Positions 43,459 to 52,212 of a DNA stretch of 64,000 nucleotides are shown here, piece by piece (within the stretch, counting starts at the first letter, position 1; every line of letters starts with the position of its first letter). The translations under genes and the position numbers were made by a program. Source of the stretch: Streptomyces sp. cf386. Its GTDB lineage: Bacteria > Actinomycetota > Actinomycetes > Streptomycetales > Streptomycetaceae. The notes beneath the pieces are model-generated. The model saw nothing but the letters and a program-made list of their open reading frames with translations. It had not been told where the DNA came from and did not search any database. The stretch covers positions 310,001 to 374,000 of the forward strand of contig NZ_FNHV01000004.1 of assembly GCF_900103585.1 (NCBI RefSeq), read 5' to 3'.

Positions 43459-44567
43459 CCGAGACACTCGGATCCGCGAGTTCCGCTGCCGGCGGAGCCG
43501 CGAAGCAACCACTCGCCGGCGTGGCCCACAGCGAGGCCGCCGACCGGTTGAAGGCCGAACTGCAGGAGTACCTCGCCGCGCAGACCCAGCGGCTGCTGGT
43601 CGGCGCGGGGCGCAAGCTCGGCGAGGCCACGCTCAAGCTGAACGACGTCGCCGAGGGCAACAGCCCAGGTCTGGCCAAGCTCGCGCTCGAGGGTGGCCGC
43701 AAGCTCGCCGGCGGCAAGAGCCCGCTGCGCAGCGCGCTGGAGGTCGGCGCCGGACAGGTCAAGGACAAGGTGGTCGGCGCGTTCAAGAACCTCGGCGGCG
43801 GCAAGGGCAAACGCAAGGGCTCGGTCGGCAAAAAGCCCACCGTCATCATCGAGTACGTCGATGTCGGCGTGCCGCTGCGCACCGCGTACGACCAGTGGAC
43901 CCAGTACCAGGACTTCAGCACCTTCGCGAAGGGCGTGAAGAGCGCGAACCGCGCCGACGACACGACCTCCGACTGGCAGCTCAAGGTTTTCTGGTCCAAC
44001 CGCAGCTGGAAGGCGCACACCACCGAGCAGGTGCCGGATGACCGGATCGCCTGGAAGTCGGAGGGCGCGAAGGGCACCACGAAGGGCGTCGTCTCCTTCC
44101 ACCGGCTCGACGACAACCTCACCCGCGTCCTGCTGGTCGTCGAGTACTACCCCTCGGGCCTGTTCGAGAAGACCGGCAACATCTGGCGTTCGCAGGGCCG
44201 CCGGGTGCGCCTCGACCTGAAGAACTACGTCCGCTTCATCACCCTCAAGGGAGAGGCCGAGGACGGCTGGCGCGGCGAGATCCGCGACGGCGAGGTCGTC
44301 CGCAGCCATGAGGACGCGGTCGCGGAGGAGGACGAGGAGGAGTACGACGAAGACGAGGAGAAGGGCGAGAACGGCGAGTACGCCGAGGACGAGGAGCCCG
44401 AGAACGAGGAGCCCGAGGGCGAGTACGAGGAAGCGGAAGACGAAGACGTGGAGGGCGAGGACGCGGAGCGAGGGGACGAGGAGGAACCCGAGGACGCGTA
44501 CGAGGAGGAGCCCGAGTACGAGGACGAGGACGTACCGGAGTACGCCGGTGGCGGGAGCCGACGATGA
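43455..44567 (+). CDS. gvpZ: GvpZ-type SRPBCC-domain gas vesicle protein with acidic tail
   Basis: A 370-residue protein. Residues about 1-125 are helical and basic; about 130-275 form a SRPBCC/polyketide cyclase-like domain (KPTVIIEYVDVGVPLRTAYDQWTQYQDFSTFAKGVKSANRADDTTSDWQLKVFWSNRSWKAHTTEQVPDDRIAWKSEGAKGTTKGVVSFHRL). The last 95 residues are almost entirely Glu, Asp, Tyr and Pro. SRPBCC domains bind hydrophobic ligands, which might be the GvpA monomer or lipid here. The position corresponds to gvpZ. It overlaps both neighbours by four bases. Confidence 0.82.
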   Translation: MTETLGSASSAAGGAAKQPLAGVAHSEAADRLKAELQEYLAAQTQRLLVGAGRKLGEATLKLNDVAEGNSPGLAKLALEGGRKLAGGKSPLRSALEVGAGQVKDKVVGAFKNLGGGKGKRKGSVGKKPTVIIEYVDVGVPLRTAYDQWTQYQDFSTFAKGVKSANRADDTTSDWQLKVFWSNRSWKAHTTEQVPDDRIAWKSEGAKGTTKGVVSFHRLDDNLTRVLLVVEYYPSGLFEKTGNIWRSQGRRVRLDLKNYVRFITLKGEAEDGWRGEIRDGEVVRSHEDAVAEEDEEEYDEDEEKGENGEYAEDEEPENEEPEGEYEEAEDEDVEGEDAERGDEEEPEDAYEEEPEYEDEDVPEYAGGGSRR

Positions 44568-44890
44568 CGATGCCCAGCCGGCTGCCCGAGCCCTACAGCC
44601 AGGGCAGTGGCGCCAACCTCGCCGACATCCTGGAACGGGTGCTCGACAAGGGCATAGTCATCGCGGGCGACATCCGCATCAACCTGCTCGACATCGAACT
44701 CCTCACCATCAAGCTGCGTCTCATCGTCGCCTCGGTCGACAAGGCGAAGGAGATGGGCATCGACTGGTGGGAGGACGACCCGGCGCTGTCCTCCGGCGCC
44801 CGCCGCAAGGAACTCGCCCGGGAGAACGCCGAGTTGCGTGAGCGACTGGCCCAGCTGGAGCCCGCCCGGGAGCAGGAGGAGGCCCCATGA
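44564..44890 (+). CDS. gvpJ: Gas vesicle protein GvpJ (GvpA-like)
   Basis: A 108-residue GvpA-family protein (ANLADILERVLDKGIVIAGDIRINLLDIELLTIKLRLIVASVDKAKEMGIDWWEDDP) with a charged C-terminal helix (RKELARENAELRERLAQLEP). The DWWEDDP segment and C-terminal helix fit GvpJ, which is thought to act in nucleation or tip formation, rather than the main shell protein GvpA at 41294. Confidence 0.9.
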   Translation: MTMPSRLPEPYSQGSGANLADILERVLDKGIVIAGDIRINLLDIELLTIKLRLIVASVDKAKEMGIDWWEDDPALSSGARRKELARENAELRERLAQLEPAREQEEAP

Positions 44891-45681
44891 CCGCACTGCG
44901 CTACGTCTACGCCGTCTGCCACCCCTTTCGCTCCGCGCTCCAGGCCCAGCTGACAGGGGTCGCCGGAGCACCGCCGAAGCAGCTCACGCACCACGGCCTG
45001 GTCGCCGTCGTCAGTACGGTGCCGGAGGCGGACTTCGCCGAGGAGCCACTCCGTGCCCACCTGGAGGATCTGGACTGGCTCACCGTGACGGCCCGCGCCC
45101 ATCAGCAGGTCATCGACGCGCTCACCGTCGTCACCACCCCGCTGCCGCTGCGGCTCGCGACCGTCTTCCGGGACGACAGCGGCGTACGGACCATGATGGA
45201 GGCCCGCGAGGAGGCCTTTCGGCGGGTGCTCGACCGGCTGGAGGGGCGGGTCGAGTGGGGCGTCAAGGTATACGCCGAGTCGGTGGCCGCGAAAGCCGCG
45301 GAGTCGGCGGGGAGCGGCCGGGCGCGGGGCGACGCCGTGTCCGGGCGTGACTATCTGCGACAGCGCAGTACCCAGACACGGGCCCGCGAGGACGTGTGGG
45401 AGAAGGCCGCCGCGTTCTCCGGTCGGCTGCACGAAAAGCTCTCCGCATTCGCCGAGGATTCCCGGCTGCACGCCCCGCAGAACACCGCGCTTTCCGGGGC
45501 CTCCGGACAGAATGTGCTCAACGCCGCCTATCTGGTGCCGCGCGCGGATTCCGAGGAATTCGTGGAATTCGTGGACCGGGAGAAGGACGACGCCCCGGGT
45601 ATTCGCGTGGAACTCACCGGGCCCTGGGCGGCGTATTCCTTCACCGGAGAGTTCACGGAGGAGCCGGAGGTGGAGCCGTGA
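44887..45681 (+). CDS. gvpL: Gas vesicle protein GvpL (GvpF/L family, second copy)
   Basis: A 264-residue GvpF/L-domain protein (LRYVYAVCHPFRSALQAQLTGVAGAPPKQLTHHGLVAVVSTVPEADF; PLPLRLATVFRDDSGVRTMMEAREEAFRRVLDRLEGRVEWGVKVY; AYLVPRADSEEFVEFVDREKDDAPGIRVELTGPWAAYSFTGEF). It is the paralogue of the gvpF product and a presumed hub for assembly. The ATG overlaps the gvpJ stop. Confidence 0.92.
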   Translation: MTALRYVYAVCHPFRSALQAQLTGVAGAPPKQLTHHGLVAVVSTVPEADFAEEPLRAHLEDLDWLTVTARAHQQVIDALTVVTTPLPLRLATVFRDDSGVRTMMEAREEAFRRVLDRLEGRVEWGVKVYAESVAAKAAESAGSGRARGDAVSGRDYLRQRSTQTRAREDVWEKAAAFSGRLHEKLSAFAEDSRLHAPQNTALSGASGQNVLNAAYLVPRADSEEFVEFVDREKDDAPGIRVELTGPWAAYSFTGEFTEEPEVEP

Positions 45682-45866
45682 CCGTCGTCGAACGCCGCGA
45701 GATCGCCCTCGTGGACCTGCTCGACCGGCTGCTCGCCGGGGGCGTCGTCGTCACGGGGGACATCACCCTGCGCATCGCCGACGTCGACCTCGTCCGTATC
45801 GACCTGAACGCGCTGATCAGCTCCGTCAACGAGCAGGTCCCGTCGCCCTGGGGAGAGTTGACATGA
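45678..45866 (+). CDS. gvpS: Gas vesicle protein GvpS (short GvpA-like)
   Basis: A 62-residue protein that is essentially the GvpA core alone (RREIALVDLLDRLLAGGVVVTGDITLRIADVDLVRIDLNALISSVNEQVPSPWGELT). It starts with the GTG at 45678, which overlaps the gvpL stop, and overlaps gvpK by ATGA. Position and size match GvpS of the Streptomyces clusters. Confidence 0.88.
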   Translation: MTVVERREIALVDLLDRLLAGGVVVTGDITLRIADVDLVRIDLNALISSVNEQVPSPWGELT

Positions 45867-46147
45867 CGTCACAGCGAGGCCGGCTGGACCTCGAACCCGA
45901 CACCGTCGAACGCGACCTGGTGAAACTCGTCCTCACGGTCGTGGAGTTGCTGCGCCAGCTCATGGAACGCCAGGCGCTGCGCCGCTTCGACACGGGCGAC
46001 CTGAGCGAGGACCAGGAGGAACGGATCGGTCTCACGCTGATGCTCCTCGACGACCGCATGACCGAACTGCGCGAGCGCTACGGCCTGCGGCCCGAGGACC
46101 TGAACCTGGACCTCGGGCCGCTCGGGCCGCTGCTGCCCCGGGACTGA
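45863..46147 (+). CDS. gvpK: Gas vesicle protein GvpK
   Basis: A 94-residue GvpK (LDLEPDTVERDLVKLVLTVVELLRQLMERQALRRFDTGDLSEDQEERIGLTLMLLDDRMTELRERYGLRPEDLNLDLGPLGPLL). It is the last gene of the cluster and an essential accessory protein in several hosts. It converges on a small membrane protein gene 26 bp away. Confidence 0.92.
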   Translation: MTSQRGRLDLEPDTVERDLVKLVLTVVELLRQLMERQALRRFDTGDLSEDQEERIGLTLMLLDDRMTELRERYGLRPEDLNLDLGPLGPLLPRD

Positions 46148-46173
46148 GTCGTCGCCGGTACCGGGACTTCACG

Positions 46174-46344
46174 TCACCACCGGTACCAGCGGCCCCTGCC
46201 CCCGGCCGCGGTCGTGCCGCGCAGCAGGAATCCCAGCAACCACAGAACGAGCACCGCGATCGCGATATACCAAAGCAGCTCGACGGCGAATCCGGCACCG
46301 AAGAGAATCAGTACCAGCAGCAGGACCAGCAGGATGGGAACCAT
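46174..46344 (-). CDS. Short hydrophobic membrane protein
   Basis: A 56-residue protein with two transmembrane helices (MVPILLVLLLVLILFGAGFAVELLWYIAIAVLVLWLLGFLLRG) and a Gly/Arg/Trp-rich tail. Its start ATG at 46344 has an excellent AGGAGG eight bases upstream. Very similar tiny proteins are abundant in streptomycetes; their role is unknown. It converges with gvpK. Confidence 0.8.
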   Translation of the reverse strand: MVPILLVLLLVLILFGAGFAVELLWYIAIAVLVLWLLGFLLRGTTAAGGRGRWYRW

Positions 46345-46386
46345 AATGTGAACCTCCTGCATTCCGGGTATCCCGAATTCGGCGGT

Positions 46387-47220
46387 TCAGGCATCCTTAC
46401 GGCACAGGATTTCCCCGTGCAGCACGCTGAACCAGCCGTCGTCCTGCCGCCCCCACTCCCGCCAGGCCTCTGACACGGCCCGCAACTGCTCCGCGCTCGC
46501 GTGCCCGCCCTCCGTGGCCCGCTCCGCGTACGCCGACGCCAGCGTCCGGTCCGCCCACAGGCCGCTCCACCAGGCCCGCTCGTCCGGCGTCGAGAAGGTC
46601 CAGGTGCCCGATGTGGCGGTGATGTCGGTGAGCCCCGCGCGCAGCGCCCAGGACTTCAGCCGGCGCCCGGCGTCCGGCTCGCCGCCGTTGGCCCGGGCGA
46701 CCCGGCGGTACAGGTCCAGCCAGGCGTCCATCCCCTGGGACGCCGGATACCAGGTCATGGCCGCGTAGTCCGAGTCACGGACCGCGATGAAGCCGCCCGG
46801 CTTGGTCACCCGCCTCATCTCCCGCAGCGCGCCCACCGGATCACCGACGTGCTGGAGCACCTGGTGGGCGTGGACGACGCAGAACGTGTCGTCCGGGAAG
46901 TCCAGGGCGTGCACGTCCGCGACCGCGAACTCGACGTTCGTCAGGCCGCGTCCGGCGGCCGTGGCCCGGGCCTGCTCCAGGATCTCCGGCGCCCGGTCGA
47001 CACCGGTGACGTGCCCGTCGTGGACCAGGCCCGCCAGGTCGGCGGTGATCGTGCCCGGGCCGCAGCCGACATCCAGGATCCGCATATGCGGTTTGAGTGA
47101 ACCGAGCAGGTAGGCGGCGGAGTTGGCGGCGGTGCGCCAGGTGTGCGAACGCAGCACGGACTCGTGGTGCCCATGCGTGTAGACGGCGGTCTCGACGGCG
47201 GTCTCCTGTGACTTGGACAT
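46387..47220 (-). CDS. Class I SAM-dependent methyltransferase (UbiE/COQ5-like)
   Basis: A 277-residue methyltransferase. Motif I is ILDVGCGPGTITADLAGLV, then HVTGVDRAPEIL, FAVADVHALDFPDDTFCVVHAHQVLQHVGDPVGALREMRRVTKPGGFIAVRDSDYAAM. This is the Methyltransf_11/UbiE pattern. The acceptor substrate is unknown. No biosynthetic partner is adjacent. The start ATG at 47220 is preceded by a 66-bp gap to the next gene. Confidence 0.88.
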   Translation of the reverse strand: MSKSQETAVETAVYTHGHHESVLRSHTWRTAANSAAYLLGSLKPHMRILDVGCGPGTITADLAGLVHDGHVTGVDRAPEILEQARATAAGRGLTNVEFAVADVHALDFPDDTFCVVHAHQVLQHVGDPVGALREMRRVTKPGGFIAVRDSDYAAMTWYPASQGMDAWLDLYRRVARANGGEPDAGRRLKSWALRAGLTDITATSGTWTFSTPDERAWWSGLWADRTLASAYAERATEGGHASAEQLRAVSEAWREWGRQDDGWFSVLHGEILCRKDA

Positions 47221-47286
47221 GGCTGGACGGTACGCTCGTATGCCGAATAATGAGACCAGCGTTTCACTACGTGGACTGACGGGTCA

Positions 47287-48780
47287 TCAGTTGCCGGACC
47301 ACGGACGGTAGACCGTCAGCGCCTCCGGCAGCTTCTCCAGCGTCACCTCGCCCCCCACCTCGGTGACTTCGCCGTCGTACGCGAGCAGCGCGCCCGGCGT
47401 GACCCCGGTCAGGCGAAGTCGGCCCACCTGGACCGCCGCATGGGCCGGAGAGCGGGTCAGCGGGCCCGCGAGGGCGGCCGCGAGCAGGCGCAGGGCGGGG
47501 CGGCGCCCGCCGTGCACGACCCGTACGTCGAGCACCCCGTCCGCGAGGTCCAGGCGCCGGGCCGGGGCGAGGCCCACCCGGTGGTAGGTGCCGTTTCCGG
47601 CGAACAGCAGCCACAACGGGTGCTTGCGGCCGGCGACTTCGGCGTGCAGGGGGTGGCGTTCACTGCGCAGGACGCGAAGCGCCGCGAGTACGCCGGCCGG
47701 CCAGGCGCCGACGCGGGGCGAGAAGTGATCGCGCTGGCGCACCAGTTCCGGATACACACCCAGGCTGCAGGTGTTGAGGAACAGGCCCTGGCGTCCGTCG
47801 CAGGTGAACCGGCCCACGTCCACGCGCACGGCCTGGCCGCGCTGCACGGCCCGGCCCAGATCGCGTTCGTCCTCCACACCCAGGTCCTGCGCGAAGTGGT
47901 TCAGGGTGCCGCCGGGCAGCACCGCGAGGGGCAAGCCGTGCCGCAGGGCCACCTCGGCGGCCGTGTTCACCGTGCCGTCGCCACCGCACACGCCGAGCAC
48001 CCGGGCACGGGCCGCCGCCTTCTGCATCTCGGCGCGGGTGTCGGCCGGTTCGCACTCGACGACCTCGGTGCGCGGCAGCGAGTCCAGCAGGGCGTGCACC
48101 CGGTCGGAGCTGCCCGACCCCTTGTTGGCCACCATGACCAGGCCGTCTCCGTCCGGCAGCGCCGGCACGTCCGTACGTGGCCGGGCCGGCGGGATCAGCC
48201 GTTCGCGGGTGGGCACCATGCCCCGTACGGCGAACGCGGCACCCGCACCCAGGGCCGCGCCCGCCAGCACATCGCTCGGGAAGTGGACGCCCGTGTACAC
48301 CCGGGACAGCGCGACCGACCAGGCGATCGGCGCCACGACCAGGCCCCACGTGGGCGACTCCAGGGCGACACCGGTCACGAACGCGGCCGCCGAGGCGGCG
48401 TGCCCCGACGGGAACGAGGTGGTGATCGGCTGCCGCTTCAGCTGCCGGACCAGCGGTACGGGATCCAGGACCGGCCGGGGGCGGCGTACCGACCGCTTGC
48501 CGAGGGTGTTGATGGTCAGCGAGGCCAGGCTCAACGAGGCGATGCCCCGCGCCGCGGCCCGTCGGGCCCGTGGTGTGCGGCTGGCGGCGATGGCGGCGGC
48601 CGTCGCGAACCACAGCACCCCGTGGTTCGCGCTCCGGCTGAGCCGTGGCAGCACCCGCTCGGCATACGGCCAGTGCTGCTCTGCGGCGAACTCGAACAGT
48701 CGGAAGTCGAGGGCGAGGAGCCGGTCGCGCAGGACGTGCCGGCCGGGCTTGGGGACAGTGAGGTCGACGTCTGGGCTCAT
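47287..48780 (-). CDS. Fused PAP2 phosphatase and diacylglycerol kinase-type lipid enzyme
   Basis: A 497-residue two-domain protein. Residues about 1-200 are a membrane PAP2 phosphatase: KRSVRRPRP, SFPSGHAAS and SRVYTGVHFPSDV are the three phosphatase signature motifs. Residues about 230-497 are a DAGK catalytic domain (VLGVCGGDGTVNTAAEVALRHGLPLAVLPGGTLNHFAQDLG). One enzyme adds and the other removes lipid phosphate, so the fusion may control a phosphatidate/undecaprenyl phosphate type pool. The start is the ATG at 48780 on the minus strand. It diverges from the histidine phosphatase gene. Confidence 0.88.
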   Translation of the reverse strand: MSPDVDLTVPKPGRHVLRDRLLALDFRLFEFAAEQHWPYAERVLPRLSRSANHGVLWFATAAAIAASRTPRARRAAARGIASLSLASLTINTLGKRSVRRPRPVLDPVPLVRQLKRQPITTSFPSGHAASAAAFVTGVALESPTWGLVVAPIAWSVALSRVYTGVHFPSDVLAGAALGAGAAFAVRGMVPTRERLIPPARPRTDVPALPDGDGLVMVANKGSGSSDRVHALLDSLPRTEVVECEPADTRAEMQKAAARARVLGVCGGDGTVNTAAEVALRHGLPLAVLPGGTLNHFAQDLGVEDERDLGRAVQRGQAVRVDVGRFTCDGRQGLFLNTCSLGVYPELVRQRDHFSPRVGAWPAGVLAALRVLRSERHPLHAEVAGRKHPLWLLFAGNGTYHRVGLAPARRLDLADGVLDVRVVHGGRRPALRLLAAALAGPLTRSPAHAAVQVGRLRLTGVTPGALLAYDGEVTEVGGEVTLEKLPEALTVYRPWSGN

Positions 48781-48852
48781 ACAGGCCTGGGTACCCTGAA
48801 GTGCCCGCTTGGTGTCCGGCCGACGGTGACCGACACACGAAGGAACCCGCAC

Positions 48853-49512
48853 ATGCGTCTGCTCCTCGTACGCCACGGCCAGACTCCGTCGAACCTGGAG
48901 CATCTGCTCGACACGGCGGTCCCGGGCCCGGGGCTGACCGCACTCGGCGAACGGCAGGCCGCCGCACTCCCCGAGGCCCTCGCCGGTGAGGACATCGAGG
49001 CGATCTACGTCTCCACCCTGACCCGCACGCAGCTGACCGCGGCCCCGCTGGCCGCCGCCCGCGGCCTCGACGTGATCGTGCGGGACGGCATCCGTGAGGT
49101 GACCGCGGGCGATCTGGAGATACTGCCCGGCGAGTCCGAGCAGGGCGCGCTCTACATGAAGACCGTGTTCGCCTGGGCGGCCGGTGACACGGAGCTGCGG
49201 ATGCCGGGGGGTGAGAGCGGGGCGGAGGTGCTGGCGCGGTTTGACGCGGTGGTTTCCGAGGCCGCCGGCCGTGGGTTCGGGACCGTTGCTCTGGTGAGCC
49301 ATGGCGCGGCGATCCGTCTGTGGACGGCGGCGCGGGCCGTCAACGTGGATGTGCCGTTCGCCGCGGCGCATCCGCTGGAGAACACGGGAGTGGTGATCCT
49401 TGAAGGGTCGCCTGCGGATGGGTGGAAGGCGCTGGCTTGGGCCGGGGCCGTGGTGGCTCCTGCGGGGGAGGGTGGGCCTGCGGGGTGGGCTGTTGTCGGG
49501 GATACGCCGTAG
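48853..49512 (+). CDS. Histidine phosphatase (phosphoglycerate mutase-like)
   Basis: A 219-residue protein of the histidine phosphatase superfamily: LLLVRHGQTPSNLEHLLDT (RHG motif with the phospho-His), TLTRTQLTAAPLAAARGL, and TVALVSHGAAIRLW with the second His. The substrate is unknown; family members include phosphoglycerate mutases, cobalamin phosphatases and broad-specificity phosphatases. It starts at ATG 48853. Confidence 0.88.
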   Translation: MRLLLVRHGQTPSNLEHLLDTAVPGPGLTALGERQAAALPEALAGEDIEAIYVSTLTRTQLTAAPLAAARGLDVIVRDGIREVTAGDLEILPGESEQGALYMKTVFAWAAGDTELRMPGGESGAEVLARFDAVVSEAAGRGFGTVALVSHGAAIRLWTAARAVNVDVPFAAAHPLENTGVVILEGSPADGWKALAWAGAVVAPAGEGGPAGWAVVGDTP

Positions 49513-49521
49513 GGGTGCCGG

Positions 49522-49580
49522 TTTGATGCCGGGTGCGGGTTTGTTGTGGCTGGTCGCGCAGTTCCCCGCGCCCCTTGGGG
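49522..49580 (+). repeat. Dispersed Streptomyces intergenic repeat, copy 2
   Basis: Contains GTTGTGGCTGGTCGCGCAG followed by TTCCCCGCGCCCCTTGGGG, the most typical form of this element. It lies in the 154-bp gap between the histidine phosphatase and ABC-F genes. Confidence 0.88.
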
Positions 49581-49666
49581 CGTTTCCGCGGCCGGTGTCG
49601 AGGCAGCCCTGGCGTTTGGGATAAGGGTTTGCCTGGGATCCCTGGCTGCCCGCAGAATTCGGCCCC

Positions 49667-51286
49667 ATGGGACATCTGGAAGCCGCGCACCTCGAGTACT
49701 ACCTCCCCGACGGGAGGGCGTTGCTCGGCGACGTGTCCTTCCGGGTGGGGGAAGGGGCCGTCGTGGCGCTGGTCGGGCCCAACGGTGCCGGGAAGACGAC
49801 CCTGCTGCGGCTGATCTCCGGGGAGCTGAAACCGCATGGCGGCACCGTCACCGTGAGTGGCGGTCTCGGGGTGATGCGGCAGTTCGTGGGGTCCGTACGG
49901 GACGAGACGACCGTACGTGACCTGCTCGTGTCGGTCGCGCCGCCCCGGATCCGCGAGGTCGCCAAGGCCGTCGACGCCGCCGAGCACGCGATCATGACCG
50001 TCGATGACGAGGCCGCCCAGCTGAGGTACGCGCAGGCGCTCGCCGACTGGGCCGAGGTGCGCGGGTACGAGGCCGAGACGCTGTGGGACATCTGCACGAC
50101 CGCCGCGCTCGGGGTGCCGTACGACAAGGCGCAGTGGCGGCAGGTGCGCACGCTGTCCGGCGGTGAGCAGAAGCGGCTGGTGCTGGAGGCGCTGTTGCGC
50201 GGCACCGACGAGGTGCTGCTGCTCGACGAGCCGGACAACTACCTCGACGTGCCCGGCAAGCGCTGGCTGGAGGAGCGGCTCAAGGAGACCCGCAAGACCG
50301 TTCTCTTCGTCTCCCACGACCGTGAACTCCTCTCCCGCGCCGCCGAGAAGATCGTCTCCGTCGAGCCCTCGCCCGCGGGCGCGGACGCCTGGGTGCACGG
50401 CGGCGGCTTCGGGACGTACCACGAGGCCCGGCGTCAGCGCTTCGCCCGCTTCGAGGAGCTGCGCAAACGCTGGGACGAGAAGCACGCCCAGCTGAAGAAG
50501 CTGGTGCTGACGCTCCGTCAAGCCGCCGAGAACAGCCCCGACATGGCCTCCCGCTACCGGGCCGCCCAGACCCGGCTGCGCAAGTTCGAGGAGGCGGGAC
50601 CGCCGCCGGAGCCGCCGCGCGAGCAGGACATCAGGATGCGGCTGAAGGGCGGCCGTACCGGGGTGCGGGCCGTCACCTGCGAGGCGCTGGAGCTCACGGG
50701 CCTGATGAAGCCGTTCTCGCTGGAGGTCTTCTACGGCGAGCGCGTCGCCGTCCTGGGCTCCAACGGCTCCGGCAAGTCGCACTTCCTGCGCCTGCTGGCG
50801 GGGGAGGACGTGGCGCACACGGGGCAGTGGAAGCTGGGCGCGCGCGTGCTGCCCGGGCACTTCGCCCAGACGCACGCACACCCCGAGCTGATCGGCCGTA
50901 CCCTCCTCGACATTCTGTGGAAGGAGCACGCTCAGGACCGGGGCGCCGCCATGTCCCGCCTGCGCCGCTACGAGCTGACCCAGCAGGCCGAACAGACTTT
51001 CGACCGGCTCTCCGGTGGTCAGCAGGCCCGCTTCCAGATCCTCCTGCTGGAGCTGGAGGGCGTCACGGCCCTGCTCCTCGACGAGCCGACCGACAACCTC
51101 GACCTGGAATCCGCCGAGGCGCTCCAGGAGGGATTGGAGGCGTTCGAGGGCACGGTGCTGGCGGTCACCCACGACCGGTGGTTCGCGCGCTCCTTCGACC
51201 GGTACCTCGTCTTCGGCAGTGACGGGCGGGTACGGGAGACGCCGGAGCCGGTGTGGGACGAGCGGCGGGTGGAGCGGGCGCGGTAG
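49667..51286 (+). CDS. ABC-F family ATPase (ribosome-protection type)
   Basis: A 539-residue protein with two ABC domains and no membrane helices. Walker A motifs are VGPNGAGKTT (near residue 40) and LGSNGSGKS (near 365); signatures are LSGGEQKRLVLEALL and LSGGQQARFQILLLEL; Walker B blocks are LLLDEPDNYLDVP and ALLLDEPTDNLDLE. A linker of about 70 residues rich in Lys, Arg and Gln (AQLKKLVLTLRQAAENSPDMASRYRAAQTRLRKFEE) joins them. ABC-F proteins act on the ribosome E-site; some give resistance to macrolides, lincosamides or pleuromutilins, others aid translation. The class cannot be fixed from the linker alone. Confidence 0.85.
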   Translation: MGHLEAAHLEYYLPDGRALLGDVSFRVGEGAVVALVGPNGAGKTTLLRLISGELKPHGGTVTVSGGLGVMRQFVGSVRDETTVRDLLVSVAPPRIREVAKAVDAAEHAIMTVDDEAAQLRYAQALADWAEVRGYEAETLWDICTTAALGVPYDKAQWRQVRTLSGGEQKRLVLEALLRGTDEVLLLDEPDNYLDVPGKRWLEERLKETRKTVLFVSHDRELLSRAAEKIVSVEPSPAGADAWVHGGGFGTYHEARRQRFARFEELRKRWDEKHAQLKKLVLTLRQAAENSPDMASRYRAAQTRLRKFEEAGPPPEPPREQDIRMRLKGGRTGVRAVTCEALELTGLMKPFSLEVFYGERVAVLGSNGSGKSHFLRLLAGEDVAHTGQWKLGARVLPGHFAQTHAHPELIGRTLLDILWKEHAQDRGAAMSRLRRYELTQQAEQTFDRLSGGQQARFQILLLELEGVTALLLDEPTDNLDLESAEALQEGLEAFEGTVLAVTHDRWFARSFDRYLVFGSDGRVRETPEPVWDERRVERAR

Positions 51287-51425
51287 GCGTTCGCCCAGGT
51301 CAGGGGTTCGGATCTCTGGACGGGCGTGCACAGAGGGCCCAGGGGCCGGGGTGTTCGTACAGTGGATGCAGACAGGACTGAATCCAGGTCGCCGACAACG
51401 ACGGCACGACGAGCGGGGCACCACC

Positions 51426-51650
51426 ATGACTGGAGTCGACCCCGGCCGGCTGGACGACCAGCAGCTCATGAAGGAGCTGGAGACCATCCACCGGACGCGC
51501 CACGACACGCTTCTCTACGGCTCGAACGACGCACTGCGGGCCCACAACGAACGCATGGCGCAGCTGGAGGGCGAGTACCTGCGCCGCAACCCGCGCCGCA
51601 CCGTGGCCGCGGGCCGAACCCGCGAGGGCGCCCGCGACCGCTGCACGTGA
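51426..51650 (+). CDS. Small hydrophilic protein, DUF6158-like
   Basis: A 74-residue charged protein (GVDPGRLDDQQLMKELETIHRTRHDTLLYGSNDALRAHNERMAQLEGEYLRRNPRR). The pattern of a short helical protein with LMKELETIHRTRHDTL matches a widespread small Streptomyces family of unknown function. ATG at 51426 follows a 139-bp gap after the ABC-F gene. It converges on the DJ-1/PfpI gene. Confidence 0.78.
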   Translation: MTGVDPGRLDDQQLMKELETIHRTRHDTLLYGSNDALRAHNERMAQLEGEYLRRNPRRTVAAGRTREGARDRCT

Positions 51651-51651
51651 G

Positions 51652-52212
51652 TCAGACGGCCTCCTTGGACTGCCTGGCCTCCCTGGCGAACACCTCCAGG
51701 AACGTCTCGCAGAACGCCTTGAGATCGTCCGGCTTACGGCTGGTCACCAGCTTGTTCGGGCCGTGGTCGCAGATCCGCACCTGCTCGTCGACCCAGGTGC
51801 CGCCCGCGTTGCGGATGTCGGTCTGCACGCTCGGCCAGGACGTCAGCACGCGCCCGCGTACGACGTCCGCCTCCACCAGCGTCCATGCGGCATGGCAGAT
51901 CGCGGCGACCGGCCGGCCCTGCTCGAAGAAGTCGCGCACGAACGCGACGGCCTTGCGGTTCATCCGCAGATAGTCCGGATTCGCGACACCGCCCGGCAGC
52001 ACCAGCCCGCCGAAGGAGTCCGCCGACGTCTCGCCCACGACCGCCTGCACGGGAAACTTGTCCGCCTTGTCGAGATGGTGGAACGCCTGGATGGTGCCGG
52101 GCCTCGTCGACACGAGCACCGGCTCGTGGCCCGCGTCCACCGCCGCCCGCCACGGATGGGTGAGCTCGACCTCCTCGACGCCCTCAGGGGCGGTCAGAAA
52201 TGCGATGCGCAT
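51652..52212 (-). CDS. DJ-1/PfpI family protein
   Basis: A 186-residue protein with the DJ-1/PfpI fold (FLTAPEGVEEVELTHPWRAAVDAGHEPVLVSTRPGTI). The nucleophile Cys is in PVAAICHAAWTLVEADVVRGRVLTSWPSVQTDIRNAGGTWVDEQV. Such proteins are proposed proteases, deglycases or glyoxalases and stress-response factors. It overlaps the DUF2795-type gene by 29 bp and is probably co-transcribed with it. Confidence 0.88.
   Translation of the reverse strand: MRIAFLTAPEGVEEVELTHPWRAAVDAGHEPVLVSTRPGTIQAFHHLDKADKFPVQAVVGETSADSFGGLVLPGGVANPDYLRMNRKAVAFVRDFFEQGRPVAAICHAAWTLVEADVVRGRVLTSWPSVQTDIRNAGGTWVDEQVRICDHGPNKLVTSRKPDDLKAFCETFLEVFAREARQSKEAV

Noticed and set aside
46148..46190. Palindromes CCGGTACCGG and ACCGGTACC at the gvpK end, considered as a terminator
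   Set aside because: The second motif overlaps the coding end of the minus-strand gene and the stem is short; not convincing.
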